Made by a program: the position numbers and the translations under genes
Shown here: piece by piece, positions 1 to 7,824 of the stretch
Position numbering within the stretch: the first letter of the stretch is position 1
Layout: the number at the start of each line of letters is the position of its first letter
The notes under the pieces: model-generated
Told to the model about the DNA's origin: nothing
The model's database searches: none
The model's input: the letters and a program-made list of their open reading frames with translations, nothing else
Source: Planctomycetota bacterium
Lineage (GTDB): Bacteria; Planctomycetota; MHYJ01; WSZJ01; JACPWG01
NCBI GenBank assembly: GCA_016197205.1
Contig: JACPWG010000019.1
Coordinates: 1 to 50,053 of the forward strand
Direction of reading: 5' to 3'
DNA length: 50,053 bases

Positions 1-851
1 AGGGGGGCGAGTTTGGCTCGGCCGAAAAGCGCCTTTGTGGTCTTCGTGACTTCGAGTCTTTGTGGTTTCGTCGCCTGCGAATCTGGAGACGCTTTCAAGA
101 AGTTCACCGGTAGGGGTCCAAGTCAGGCTCGCGCCCGAAACCGAAAGGGAACCACAGATTTCACAGATTCGCAATCTGTGACACAACAGCCCAAAAGCTT
201 GTTTTTTTGGCAACGAATTCCCAGCAGAGAATTCGCGAAGTTGGCGTAATTCGCGGTTCTTCGTCGATCGCGGGCGTGACTGAACCCGAGGGATCCGAAG
301 GACGCGCTGAGACCGCTCCCTCACGGTCGCGGTTCGGATCGGCTGCGCCCATCGATTCGGAAGAGTTTCGTCTTTCGGTGTCTTCGGCGTTTTCGGTGGC
401 TCGTCCCTTTGGTTGCGGCCGGCGGCTTCTGGGAAATCCGTGGTTTCGAAAATCCGGTCTCGCGAATTTCTCGCAAAGACTTCCAGAAGTTGCGCAGTAG
501 GGATCCAACACGGGCTCGCACCCGAGACCGAAAAAGGAGGAATTAGCCACCGAAGACACCGAAGTTCTCGACGGGCCGTTCGGTGTCTTCGGCGAGTTCG
601 GTGGCTCGTCCCTCCGTGGGCGGAGTGCACGGCTTCCGAAATCGCGACCAGCGTTCAAGAAGTCGAACGATAGGGACCCAAAACGGAAAACGAAAAACAC
701 GGCAAGCGGCGAGAAAGGGCGAATGGAATCCGCGTTGGACGGCAGATGGCTGCCCGAGGCCATCGAGAGAAGAATGCCCCTGGACCCGGTGCGCTCACAA
801 ATCGGCTGCCGGGGAGGTCGACCGCAGGTCGGCGGGATCGAGTCCGGGGAG
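1..851. repeat. Intergenic repeat mosaic at the window start
   Basis: No convincing gene is seen here. The stretch is built from modules found elsewhere in the window. Bases 1-43 are identical to 35867-35909 and 101-122 to 35910-35931. Bases 543-682 match the reverse complement of 12256-12395. The 27-bp word at 309-335 recurs at 867-893 and, inverted, at 29026-29052. The block around 355-455 resembles 29180-29260. Short ORFs through it are rich in Arg and Ser with no protein-like pattern. A short word-like run (CACAGATT repeated) lies near 155-180. Confidence 0.75.
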
Positions 852-1898
852 GTGCGTGGCCGAGCCGAGACCGCCCCCTCACGGTCGCGGTTCCGTGGGC
901 CCGGACTCGCGTTCGCGCTGGTCCTGCTCGCGGTGTTCGCGGCCGCGGCGCGGGCGCAGGAGCCCGGAGGCCCGGACGGCGAATTCGTTTCCGACCCCGA
1001 TGACGCGCGTCCCGGCGGCGAGGCGCGCGGGCTGCTGGGAGCGGCCGGGGCCGCGGAGGCGCGCGGCAACTGGGCTGCGGCGGAGCAGCTCTACCGGCGG
1101 GTCCTCGAGCTCGCCCCGGGGACGCCCGAGGCCGAAAGGGCCCGCGAGGGGCTCGCGAATCTGCCTGGCCCGAGTCGCCGCTTCTTCGGGCGCGCGGCCT
1201 CGGTCCTCCTCTCCGGGCCGGCCCTCTTCCTGGGCGGCGTGGTCGGCTTCTTCTGGCTCGGGCCCTGGCTCTATCACCGGGCCGACGCTTGGCGCCGGAC
1301 GCGCAGCTTTCACCGGTCGCGCCGCCTTGACTTCGCGAATCCGATGGACGCGGGCGCGCGCTTCCAACTCGCGGAGGCGTACTACCGCTCGGGGCGCGCA
1401 CGCAAGGCGGAACCCTTGATCCATGAGGCGATCCGGATCGCCGCCGAAAATCCCGTCGCGCCGTCGGTGCCGACTTCCTACCGGCGGCTGCTGGGGCTGG
1501 TCTGCCTCGCTCGCGGCCGGCACGAGGAGGCGCTCGGCGCGTTCGACGCGATCCTCGCGGCGCCGCGCGACCTCACGGCCCCCGAGGTCCTGCTCGGCCG
1601 CGGGAAGGCCCTGCAAGGGCTCGGGCGACTCGGCGAGGCCCGCGAGGCCTACGCGAAGGCGCTCGAGGCGAATACGTCGCTCCTGGAGGCGTATTGGCGG
1701 TTGGCGGTCGTCGAGCGGCGGCTGGGGGACGAGGCGGCGAGCGGCCGGACCCGCGCGGCCTTCTGGTCCACGATCGAGCAGCTCTCCGGGCGGTCGCGGT
1801 TCTCGCCGGGGCTGTGGAAGTGGCGTTTCCGGCTGTTCGGCGTGCTGGTCCCGCGCGGCTACGGCGGAGGGTCGTCGGCGGACGCTCGTTCCGTTTGA
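852..1898 (+). CDS. TPR-repeat membrane protein
   Basis: Predicted membrane protein of about 348 residues with tetratricopeptide repeats, probably a scaffold for protein contacts; no enzymatic motif is seen. From the GTG at 852 it has an Arg-rich n-region, a hydrophobic segment (LAFALVLLAVFAAAARA), a TPR-like pair, a second membrane segment (ALFLGGVVGFFWLGPWLY, about residue 120-140) and then at least three TPR units such as LLGRGKALQGLGRLGEAREA. An ATG at 723 is in frame but would put about 60 residues of repeat-derived sequence before the signal segment, including the dispersed 27-bp word at 867-893, so I prefer 852. Its GGGGAGG abuts the start codon, so the start remains uncertain. The stop codon lies inside the -35 box of the next gene's promoter. 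Confidence 0.72.
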   Translation: MRGRAETAPSRSRFRGPGLAFALVLLAVFAAAARAQEPGGPDGEFVSDPDDARPGGEARGLLGAAGAAEARGNWAAAEQLYRRVLELAPGTPEAERAREGLANLPGPSRRFFGRAASVLLSGPALFLGGVVGFFWLGPWLYHRADAWRRTRSFHRSRRLDFANPMDAGARFQLAEAYYRSGRARKAEPLIHEAIRIAAENPVAPSVPTSYRRLLGLVCLARGRHEEALGAFDAILAAPRDLTAPEVLLGRGKALQGLGRLGEAREAYAKALEANTSLLEAYWRLAVVERRLGDEAASGRTRAAFWSTIEQLSGRSRFSPGLWKWRFRLFGVLVPRGYGGGSSADARSV

Positions 1899-1923
1899 CA
1901 AGCGACGGCCTCTTGCCTATAAT
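1895..1923 (+). promoter_or_regulatory. Consensus sigma70 promoter
   Basis: TTGACA at 1895-1900 and TATAAT at 1918-1923 are separated by exactly 17 bp, a perfect match to the housekeeping promoter consensus and very AT-rich for this DNA. Transcription should begin near 1930 and read the HEAT-repeat gene at 1970. The TGA stop of the upstream TPR gene (1896-1898) is part of the -35 box. Confidence 0.85.
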
Positions 1924-1969
1924 CACGCCACTTTACCGCCCACCGCGTGAGTTCCAGGAGGAGTGTCGA

Positions 1970-2917
1970 ATGCGATCCCGCCGCGCCGGGGCCCTTCTCG
2001 TGCTTGTCCCCGTCCTTTCCGTGGCGGGTTGGACGCGCGTCGAGGCCCAAAATCCGACCCCGGCTCCCGCCCCAGCCCCCGCGCAGGCCGCGCGCCCGTC
2101 CATCGACACGGAAGTCGAAAAACTGTTCGGCCGCGTGCTCGGCGACGATCCGCTCGTCGCGAACGAGGCCCGGGAAGAGCTGTTGGACCTCGGCCGCGGC
2201 GCCACGCCGGCCCTCGTCCGCGTCCTGAAGGATACCAGCCCGCAAAAGCGGTACATCGCGTGTGAGCTGCTCGCGGAGCTGCGCGACCCCGCCGCCCTGC
2301 CCGGGCTCATGGAACTGCTCAAGGACCTCGACGCCTACCAAGCCAGCGTGGCCTCGGCCGCCGCGCGCGCGATCGGCCGCCTCGGAGACGCCTCGGCCGT
2401 CCCCGCCCTTCTCGAAGCGCTCGGCAGCAAGGACGTGGACCTGCGCTACGAGGCGGTGCGCGCGCTCGGCAACCTGCGCGCGGTGCAGGCCGTACCAAAG
2501 CTCATCGACCTCGTCAAGAACGACAAGGGGCAGACCTTTCACGAGCGTCTCGTGTCCTGCGGCGCCGCGCAGGCGCTCGGCCGGCTCGGGGCGCGCGAGG
2601 CGGTGCCCGAGCTGATCCTGCTCCTGGACAGCTATGCGAAGGAGCCCTCCTCGGACAACGGGATCAACTACTACGCGGTGCGCGCCCTCGAGCGGGTTAC
2701 CGGCGAGGAAAAAGGCTCGCTCACCACGACCGCCGAGGCGATGGGCGAAACCATCAAGAAGTGGAAAGCGTGGTGGGACACGCACAAGGCGGAGTTCGGC
2801 GGAGCGGGCGCCCCCGGCAATCCCGGCGCCGGCGAGAAGAAGCCCGACGCCCCGGCCGGCGGTTCCCCCCCCGCGGACCCGAAGGCCGCCGATCCCGGCG
2901 CGCAGGCTCCAAAGTAG
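1970..2917 (+). CDS. Exported HEAT-repeat protein
   Basis: A 315-residue protein with a cleavable-looking signal peptide (residues 1-24, ending VEAQ) and a Pro/Ala linker, followed by HEAT/PBS-lyase type repeats. Units such as DPAALPGLMELLKDL, DASAVPALLEALGSKD and AVQAVPKLIDLVKND each form a helical pair. The C-terminus is a Pro/Gly/Ala/Lys-rich tail. Such proteins are generally protein-interaction scaffolds; no catalytic residues are recognised. The ATG at 1970 is preceded by AGGAGGAG (1956-1963) at six-base spacing and by a consensus promoter, so this start is well supported. A long hairpin follows the stop codon. Confidence 0.85.
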   Translation: MRSRRAGALLVLVPVLSVAGWTRVEAQNPTPAPAPAPAQAARPSIDTEVEKLFGRVLGDDPLVANEAREELLDLGRGATPALVRVLKDTSPQKRYIACELLAELRDPAALPGLMELLKDLDAYQASVASAAARAIGRLGDASAVPALLEALGSKDVDLRYEAVRALGNLRAVQAVPKLIDLVKNDKGQTFHERLVSCGAAQALGRLGAREAVPELILLLDSYAKEPSSDNGINYYAVRALERVTGEEKGSLTTTAEAMGETIKKWKAWWDTHKAEFGGAGAPGNPGAGEKKPDAPAGGSPPADPKAADPGAQAPK

Positions 2918-2919
2918 GC

Positions 2920-2970
2920 TCTCATCGCCGAAGTCTTTTCCCGCGAGGAAAAGGCTTCGGCAAGATGAGA
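2920..2970 (+). terminator. Long inverted repeat between HEAT and ABC genes
   Basis: TCTCATC (2920-2926) pairs with GATGAGA (2964-2970), and GCCGAAG (2927-2933) with CTTCGGC (2955-2961). TCTTTTCC then faces GGAAAAGG with one T-G wobble around a CGCGA loop. This makes about 22 paired bases but has no trailing T-run, so it may be a Rho-assisted terminator or an RNA-processing hairpin rather than a classic intrinsic terminator. Confidence 0.6.
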
Positions 2971-3015
2971 GACGAATTCCTGGTTGCGGCTCCGCCGCCT
3001 TAGGGCAAGGACCAT

Positions 3016-3891
3016 ATGGAAGCGGTCATTCGCGCCGTCGACCTGACGAAGGACTTCACGGACTTCTGGGGCCGTCCGAAGAACCGCGCGCTCGACCGGC
3101 TCAATCTCGAGGTGCACCCCGGCGAGGTGTTCGGGCTTCTCGGCCCGAACGGCTCCGGCAAGACGACCTCGATGAAGCTCTTCCTCGGCCTGCTGTATCC
3201 GTCGTCCGGGCACGCCTTCATCCTGGGCCGCGATCCGACCGACATCGACGCCAAGCAGCACATCGGCTTCCTGCCCGAGGAGTCGTACCTCTATCGGTTC
3301 CTGAACGCGGAGGAGACGCTCGACTTCTATGGGCGGCTCTTCAATCTCCCGCGCAAGGTGCGGCAGCGCCGGACGGAGGAACTGCTGCGGCTGGTCGGGC
3401 TCTACGACGTCCGCAAGCGGCGGCTGCGCGAGTATTCGAAGGGGATGGCGCGCCGCATCGGTTTCGCGCAGGCGCTCATCAACGACCCGCAGCTCGTGAT
3501 CCTCGACGAGCCGACGAGCGGTCTCGACCCGATCGTCTCGCGGCAGCTCAAGGACCTGATCGCCGACCTGCGGCAGCGCGGCAAGACGATCCTCATGTCC
3601 AGCCATCTCCTCGCCGACATCGAGGACGTCTGCGACCGCATCGCGATCCTCCACCTGGGCATCCTCCGCAAGGTCGGGACGGTGAAGGAACTTCTCAAGG
3701 TGGCGGAGCTGCAGCAGATCACCGTCAAGAACCTCAGCCCGGAGGCGAAGGCCGAGTTGGAGCAGGTCGTGGCGCGTGCCGGCGCGACGGTCACCTCGAT
3801 CGAGAACCCTTCGGAAACCCTCGAAAACCTCTTCCTGAAGACGATCCGGGAGAGCCAGGGTGGCCAGCGTCAAGACCTCGGAGCTCGCTAG
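3016..3891 (+). CDS. ABC transporter ATP-binding protein
   Basis: A 291-residue ATPase of the ABC-2/NatA-like exporter class that would power the permease encoded next. Walker A is GPNGSGKTT (about residue 44), the signature is YSKGM, Walker B is LVILDEP, followed by SGLDP (D-loop region) and the SSH switch histidine. About 60 residues follow the nucleotide-binding fold, as is common for this exporter group. The end overlaps the permease start by 32 bp, which implies translational coupling. Substrate cannot be read from the sequence; the ABC-2 architecture suggests export of a lipid, drug, ion or polymer, or membrane maintenance. Confidence 0.93.
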   Translation: MEAVIRAVDLTKDFTDFWGRPKNRALDRLNLEVHPGEVFGLLGPNGSGKTTSMKLFLGLLYPSSGHAFILGRDPTDIDAKQHIGFLPEESYLYRFLNAEETLDFYGRLFNLPRKVRQRRTEELLRLVGLYDVRKRRLREYSKGMARRIGFAQALINDPQLVILDEPTSGLDPIVSRQLKDLIADLRQRGKTILMSSHLLADIEDVCDRIAILHLGILRKVGTVKELLKVAELQQITVKNLSPEAKAELEQVVARAGATVTSIENPSETLENLFLKTIRESQGGQRQDLGAR

Positions 3892-5638
3892 GTTCGCGGA
3901 CGACGTCGTCGGCCGGCCCAACTTCCTCGGGTCGGCCCTCGGCAAGATCTGGGCGATCGCGACCCTGACCTTCCGGGAATCGGTGCGCAAGAAGGTCTTC
4001 GTCGTCCTCTTGCTCTTCGCGATCGTCGTCATCTCCTCCTCGGTCAGCCTCCCGGCCACCGACGCGCGCTCGCAATTCAAGGTGATGGAGAGCTGGTGCC
4101 TCCGCTCCATCACCTTTTTCGGCGTCCTCATCGCGCTCTTCCTCTCCGCGACCTCGATCCCGGACGACATCGAAGAGCGGAAGATCTTCACCGTCGTCAC
4201 CAAGCCGGTCTCGCGGGCCCAGTACCTCCTCGGGAAACTGCTGGGCTTTTCCCTGGTGCTCGCGACCTTTCTCGTGGGGATGGGGACGCTCTCGGTCGGG
4301 TACCTCCGCTGGATGGACCGGAGCCTCTTCCCCGGCGGGTCGGAGCTCCTGCTCGCCCGCGACGTGCGTGAGCCGACGTGGTTCGAGGTCCTGCACAAGG
4401 CGAGCACGCCGGGGGCGCTCGGGTTTCGCGTGGGCGAAGGGCTCCCCGACGTCTGCTGGCTGCGCTATGCGCGCGAGAATCAGGCGCGGTGGTCGTTCCC
4501 CTTCACCGACCTGGACAGCTTCCCGGACGATACCGAAGCCGAAATCACGATGGCCGTGGAGGGCCCGTACGGCAGCTCGGTGAACACGATCGTCGTGCAG
4601 TTCCTGGGGCCGGACCCGAAGCTGATCTACGCGCCCGAGCCGTATCCCCAGGTCCGCTACAACCGGCCGACGGTGGTCAGCTTCGACATTCGGCGCCTGA
4701 TGCGCGCCACGACGCCGGCGATCGACCTGAGCGAGCTGAAGCGACCGTCCCGGTTCCTCCTGCGTTTGAAGGAGGGACGAGAGCCCGTGGCGCGCTTCCT
4801 GGCGGACACCTTGCCGCCGGAGTGGCGGTCCGAGCTGGACGCCTACGGCGGGGCGGAGCCTCCGCCGCCCACGCTCACGAACACCGTCCTCTTGCTGCTC
4901 AACTACGCGCTGGAGCGCCCCGACCTGTACGAACCGGCCCGGTTCGACGGCCTCCCGCTCTCCGCGTCCACGCGCCAGTGGATCGCCGCGAAGCCGCAAA
5001 AGGAGGACCTGGCCTATCTCAACCGGCGGCTGCTGGAGAAGGCCTTTCCGGAGGACCTGGAGCGAAGCCGGCCTGCGATCGGCGTGCTGGACGTCGTGAT
5101 CAACCAGCGGGTGCCGCAGGGCTCGATCGGGGTGAGCCGCACCTCGGTCGTCCTGCGGGAGGCGCCCGTCCCCTTCGGCTTCGAACGGAATTTCTTCGTT
5201 TCCCTGTTGCTGTCCTTCGCGCAATTCTACATCGTGCTCTCCCTGACGCTCTTTTTTTCCGCGCGGCTCTCCGGTCCCGTTTCGATTTTCCTGGGCTTCT
5301 TCGTGTACCTGACCGGCAGCATGGCCGATTTCCTGCGGTCCTCGCTCACGGTGGTCCAGTCCACCATCCAGGCCGGGGGCGGCGTGGCCGAGGGGGGACA
5401 CGTCCATCACGATCCCGACGACATTTCCCTGCCCCTGCTCAAAGTGTCCCAGTTCGTCGTGGAGTTGGTCTTGAAGGCGATCCCCGATCTCGGACGTTTC
5501 GACGTCTCCGAACCGCTCCTCCGCGGCACGCTGATCCCGTTCGAGCGGATCACCGGTGAGTTGAGCTACGCGGCGCTCTACTGCACGGTGGCGATCGCGG
5601 CCGGCTGGGCCGCGGTAAACTCCCGGGAGCTGAAGTGA
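3860..5638 (+). CDS. ABC-2 type permease with large extracytoplasmic domain
   Basis: A 592-residue membrane partner of the preceding ATPase, starting at GTG inside the ATPase gene. N-terminal segments include VFVVLLLFAIVVISSSVSL and a pair around residues 75-135 (ITFFGVLIALFLSATSI, LLGFSLVLATFLVGMG). A loop of about 300 residues rich in charged residues follows, then C-terminal membrane segments (FFVSLLLSFAQFYIVLSLTL, VSIFLGFFVYLTGSMADFL) and a last one near the end (ALYCTVAIAAGWAAV). The motif DDIEERKIFTVVTKPVSRAQY after the first helices is typical of this permease class. The long central loop is likely extracytoplasmic; its role is unknown. Confidence 0.85.
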   Translation: MASVKTSELARFADDVVGRPNFLGSALGKIWAIATLTFRESVRKKVFVVLLLFAIVVISSSVSLPATDARSQFKVMESWCLRSITFFGVLIALFLSATSIPDDIEERKIFTVVTKPVSRAQYLLGKLLGFSLVLATFLVGMGTLSVGYLRWMDRSLFPGGSELLLARDVREPTWFEVLHKASTPGALGFRVGEGLPDVCWLRYARENQARWSFPFTDLDSFPDDTEAEITMAVEGPYGSSVNTIVVQFLGPDPKLIYAPEPYPQVRYNRPTVVSFDIRRLMRATTPAIDLSELKRPSRFLLRLKEGREPVARFLADTLPPEWRSELDAYGGAEPPPPTLTNTVLLLLNYALERPDLYEPARFDGLPLSASTRQWIAAKPQKEDLAYLNRRLLEKAFPEDLERSRPAIGVLDVVINQRVPQGSIGVSRTSVVLREAPVPFGFERNFFVSLLLSFAQFYIVLSLTLFFSARLSGPVSIFLGFFVYLTGSMADFLRSSLTVVQSTIQAGGGVAEGGHVHHDPDDISLPLLKVSQFVVELVLKAIPDLGRFDVSEPLLRGTLIPFERITGELSYAALYCTVAIAAGWAAVNSRELK

Positions 5639-5925
5639 AGGCGCGTCAAGAAACAACTCCTGCTGTTCGGAAGCCAGGGAGCTCTTCCTGAAAAGGCTCA
5701 AGGCTCAATGATCAATTTCCAGGCAATGCTCAAAGTTCAAGGCTCAGAGTCCGCGATTCCGTGCGCGGGCGGCGTTTCATGGTGGTCATTGAGAATTGAG
5801 CCTTGTCTGAGTCTTGAAAATTGAGCATTGAACATTCAAGTCGCTCCCCTGCGCGTCCAACGAGCAAGTTGTTTTCTTACGGGCTCTAACCTCTCGTCGC
5901 CGGCCCTCCCTTCGGTCGAGGTCCC
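5639..5925. repeat. Word-like intergenic repeats (CTCAAGG / ATTGAGC)
   Basis: No gene is seen. Bases of about 5691-5840 consist of short near-repeated words: GGCTCAA, AATGATCAA, CAATGCTCAAAG, AATTGAGCC, AATTGAGCATTG. They occur on both strands as CTCAA/TTGAG. The stretch is much more AT-rich than its surroundings and resembles 36075-36106 and 49230-49530 in style. Confidence 0.65.
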
Positions 5926-7341
5926 ATGATCACTCCGCGGTCCGGCCCCCTGCGCTGGTACGGCCCGTTCGCGATCGCCGCCCTGCTGCTGCTTGCGGCG
6001 GGCGGCTGCCTGCGGCTGATCGATCGGGAATTCGCCGAGGAGCGCTCGGCGATCAGCGGCGTGAATCCCTTCGAGCAGCCTCCGCCCGACCAGTACATGG
6101 TGGAGTACCTCTCCAGCATCCTCCTCGGCGGCTTCAAGGCGATCGCCGTCGACTACCTCTGGGTCCACGCGATCCAGCTCCAGCAGCAGAAGCGGTTCGA
6201 AGAGATCCCGCTCCTGCTCGGCGCGATCGTGCGGCTGCAGCCGAAGCAGCCGGAGATCTGGATCCACAATTCCTGGAACATGTCCTACAACATCGCCGCC
6301 CAGTACGACGATCCAGCGGAGAAGTGGAAGTGGGTAGAGGGGGGGATCAAGCTGCTCAAGGATGGGCTGAAGACGAACCCGAGGAATCCCGACATCGAGT
6401 ATTGGATCGGCTACACGTACTGGCATCGGATCCCGCAGCAGGACGAGCTGGTTCGGCTGTGCGAGGAGAAGGAAGGACGCGATCCGTTCGAACTGGCCGT
6501 GGAGTGGCTGGCAAAGGCCCAGGCCGACCGGATCACCAAAAAGCTCGTCGGCGACGTCTACGAGGGACTCACCTCGGACGCCTTTCACCGGCAGATCTAC
6601 TTCTTCGTGCAAAAGGGCTGGTTCGACAAGGCGCTCGGCGCGGCCGACCAAGGGATCGAACACGCCCAGAAGATCATCGCTCGCGGCTCCTTCGATCCGG
6701 AGTTCTGGAAACACCGCATCGAGTGGATGAACCTGGTGAAGCCCGTCATCGGGCTGGAGCGGGAGCTGTGGGAGGCCGCTGACGTCGCCAACGGCGAAAA
6801 GAACCCGGCGTGGGACAGAGTCTACGACCTCACGTGGCGCATCTGCAGCGCGTATCGGCGGATCAAGCTGCCGGGGGAGCGCTACTCTCCCAAGCCGATG
6901 GAAGTCCGACAATTCAACCTCCTGATGCGCGTGCTGGACCGGGTGTACGCGCTGGTGGAGCAGGAGCAGCCGGACATGGCCGAGGCGGGCAGGCTGCTCA
7001 AGCGCATCCTGGACATCTGCCCGTCCGAGCTGGACCGCGCGGACGCCTTCCTGGACTACTGGCGCATGGTGAAGGAGGCGCTGACCGAAATCGAGAATTT
7101 CCTCGCCGACGAGCGGAAGGCTCGCGAGTCGGGGGCCGCCGGCCAGAAAGACGCGGAGCGGGCGGTCTGGACCGAACTGCTGGAGAAGTACGAGAACCTG
7201 GTCGCCCTGTACGACGTCATCGACCACCCCGTGACGCAAGCGAAGATGAACCGCTTCCGGAAGGCGCTGGGGCGGGAAATGCGGCAGGGCGCGGGCGGGC
7301 CCGCGGGCGGCTCGTTCGGCGAGGATGCCGGCGGGTCGTAG
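5926..7341 (+). CDS. Membrane-anchored TPR-like protein
   Basis: A 471-residue protein of unknown function with one N-terminal hydrophobic segment (PFAIAALLLLAAGGCLRLI, about residues 9-30). The segment may be a lipoprotein signal (Cys about residue 28 in AAGGC, a weak lipobox) or a membrane anchor. The rest is helical and aromatic-rich, with the block DYLWVHAIQLQQQKRFEE and TPR-like stretches (LLLGAIVRLQPKQPEIWIHN, GGIKLLKDGLKTNPRNPDIE). The C-terminus is Gly-rich. It sits downstream of an ABC exporter, which could suggest a shared envelope role, but a 287-bp repeat region separates them. Confidence 0.8.
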   Translation: MITPRSGPLRWYGPFAIAALLLLAAGGCLRLIDREFAEERSAISGVNPFEQPPPDQYMVEYLSSILLGGFKAIAVDYLWVHAIQLQQQKRFEEIPLLLGAIVRLQPKQPEIWIHNSWNMSYNIAAQYDDPAEKWKWVEGGIKLLKDGLKTNPRNPDIEYWIGYTYWHRIPQQDELVRLCEEKEGRDPFELAVEWLAKAQADRITKKLVGDVYEGLTSDAFHRQIYFFVQKGWFDKALGAADQGIEHAQKIIARGSFDPEFWKHRIEWMNLVKPVIGLERELWEAADVANGEKNPAWDRVYDLTWRICSAYRRIKLPGERYSPKPMEVRQFNLLMRVLDRVYALVEQEQPDMAEAGRLLKRILDICPSELDRADAFLDYWRMVKEALTEIENFLADERKARESGAAGQKDAERAVWTELLEKYENLVALYDVIDHPVTQAKMNRFRKALGREMRQGAGGPAGGSFGEDAGGS

Positions 7342-7400
7342 TCGGGCCCCGCTGGCGCGTTGGAGACGGATTTGAGGAGGATCTTGCAATCGTAGATTCG

Positions 7401-7778
7401 ATGGAACTCGCGGAGGCCTGCGCGCAACTCGCGGACGACAAGAGGGCCGAGGACGTGCTCATCCTGGATCTCCGGAAGCTGTCGTCGGTGTGCGACTACT
7501 TCGTGCTCTGCACGGGCATGAGCGCGAAGCAGCTCCAGGCCATCGCGGACGGGCTTCGGGAGCAATTCAAGGCGCTGGAGCTGGGCAAGGGGAACTGCGA
7601 GGGGTACGAGGCCGGGGCGTGGATCCTCCTCGAGGCGGGGGACGTCGTCGTCCACCTCCTGCGTCAGGAGATGCGTCGGTTCTACGACCTCGAGTCGCTC
7701 TGGGCGGACGCCCCGGTCGTGCCCTGGAAAAAGCGCCCCGCCAAACGGCCCGCCACATTGCACGAAACGGGGACGTAG
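7401..7778 (+). CDS. rsfS: Ribosomal silencing factor RsfS
   Basis: A 125-residue RsfS/Iojap protein, which in known members binds ribosomal protein uL14 and blocks subunit joining when nutrients are scarce. Family blocks are intact: DYFVLCTGMSAKQLQAIAD, GYEAGAWILLEAGDVVVHL and MRRFYDLESLWADAP. The ATG at 7401 gives the usual length. AGGAGG at 7375-7380 is 20 bases upstream, rather far, and the frame stays open upstream (LAIVDS), so a non-ATG start slightly upstream is possible. In many bacteria rsfS lies near nadD or obgE; here the neighbours are a TPR protein and a glycosyltransferase. Confidence 0.95.
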   Translation: MELAEACAQLADDKRAEDVLILDLRKLSSVCDYFVLCTGMSAKQLQAIADGLREQFKALELGKGNCEGYEAGAWILLEAGDVVVHLLRQEMRRFYDLESLWADAPVVPWKKRPAKRPATLHETGT

Positions 7779-7824
7779 TACGGGGGCGGCGGACCGTCGG
7801 CTCGTCCGATCCCCGGGAGGCACC

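Noticed and set aside
207..500. Small ORFs in the first 700 bp as genes
   Set aside because: They are made of dispersed repeat words found elsewhere in other frames and orientations, and show no ribosome-binding site or protein-like composition.
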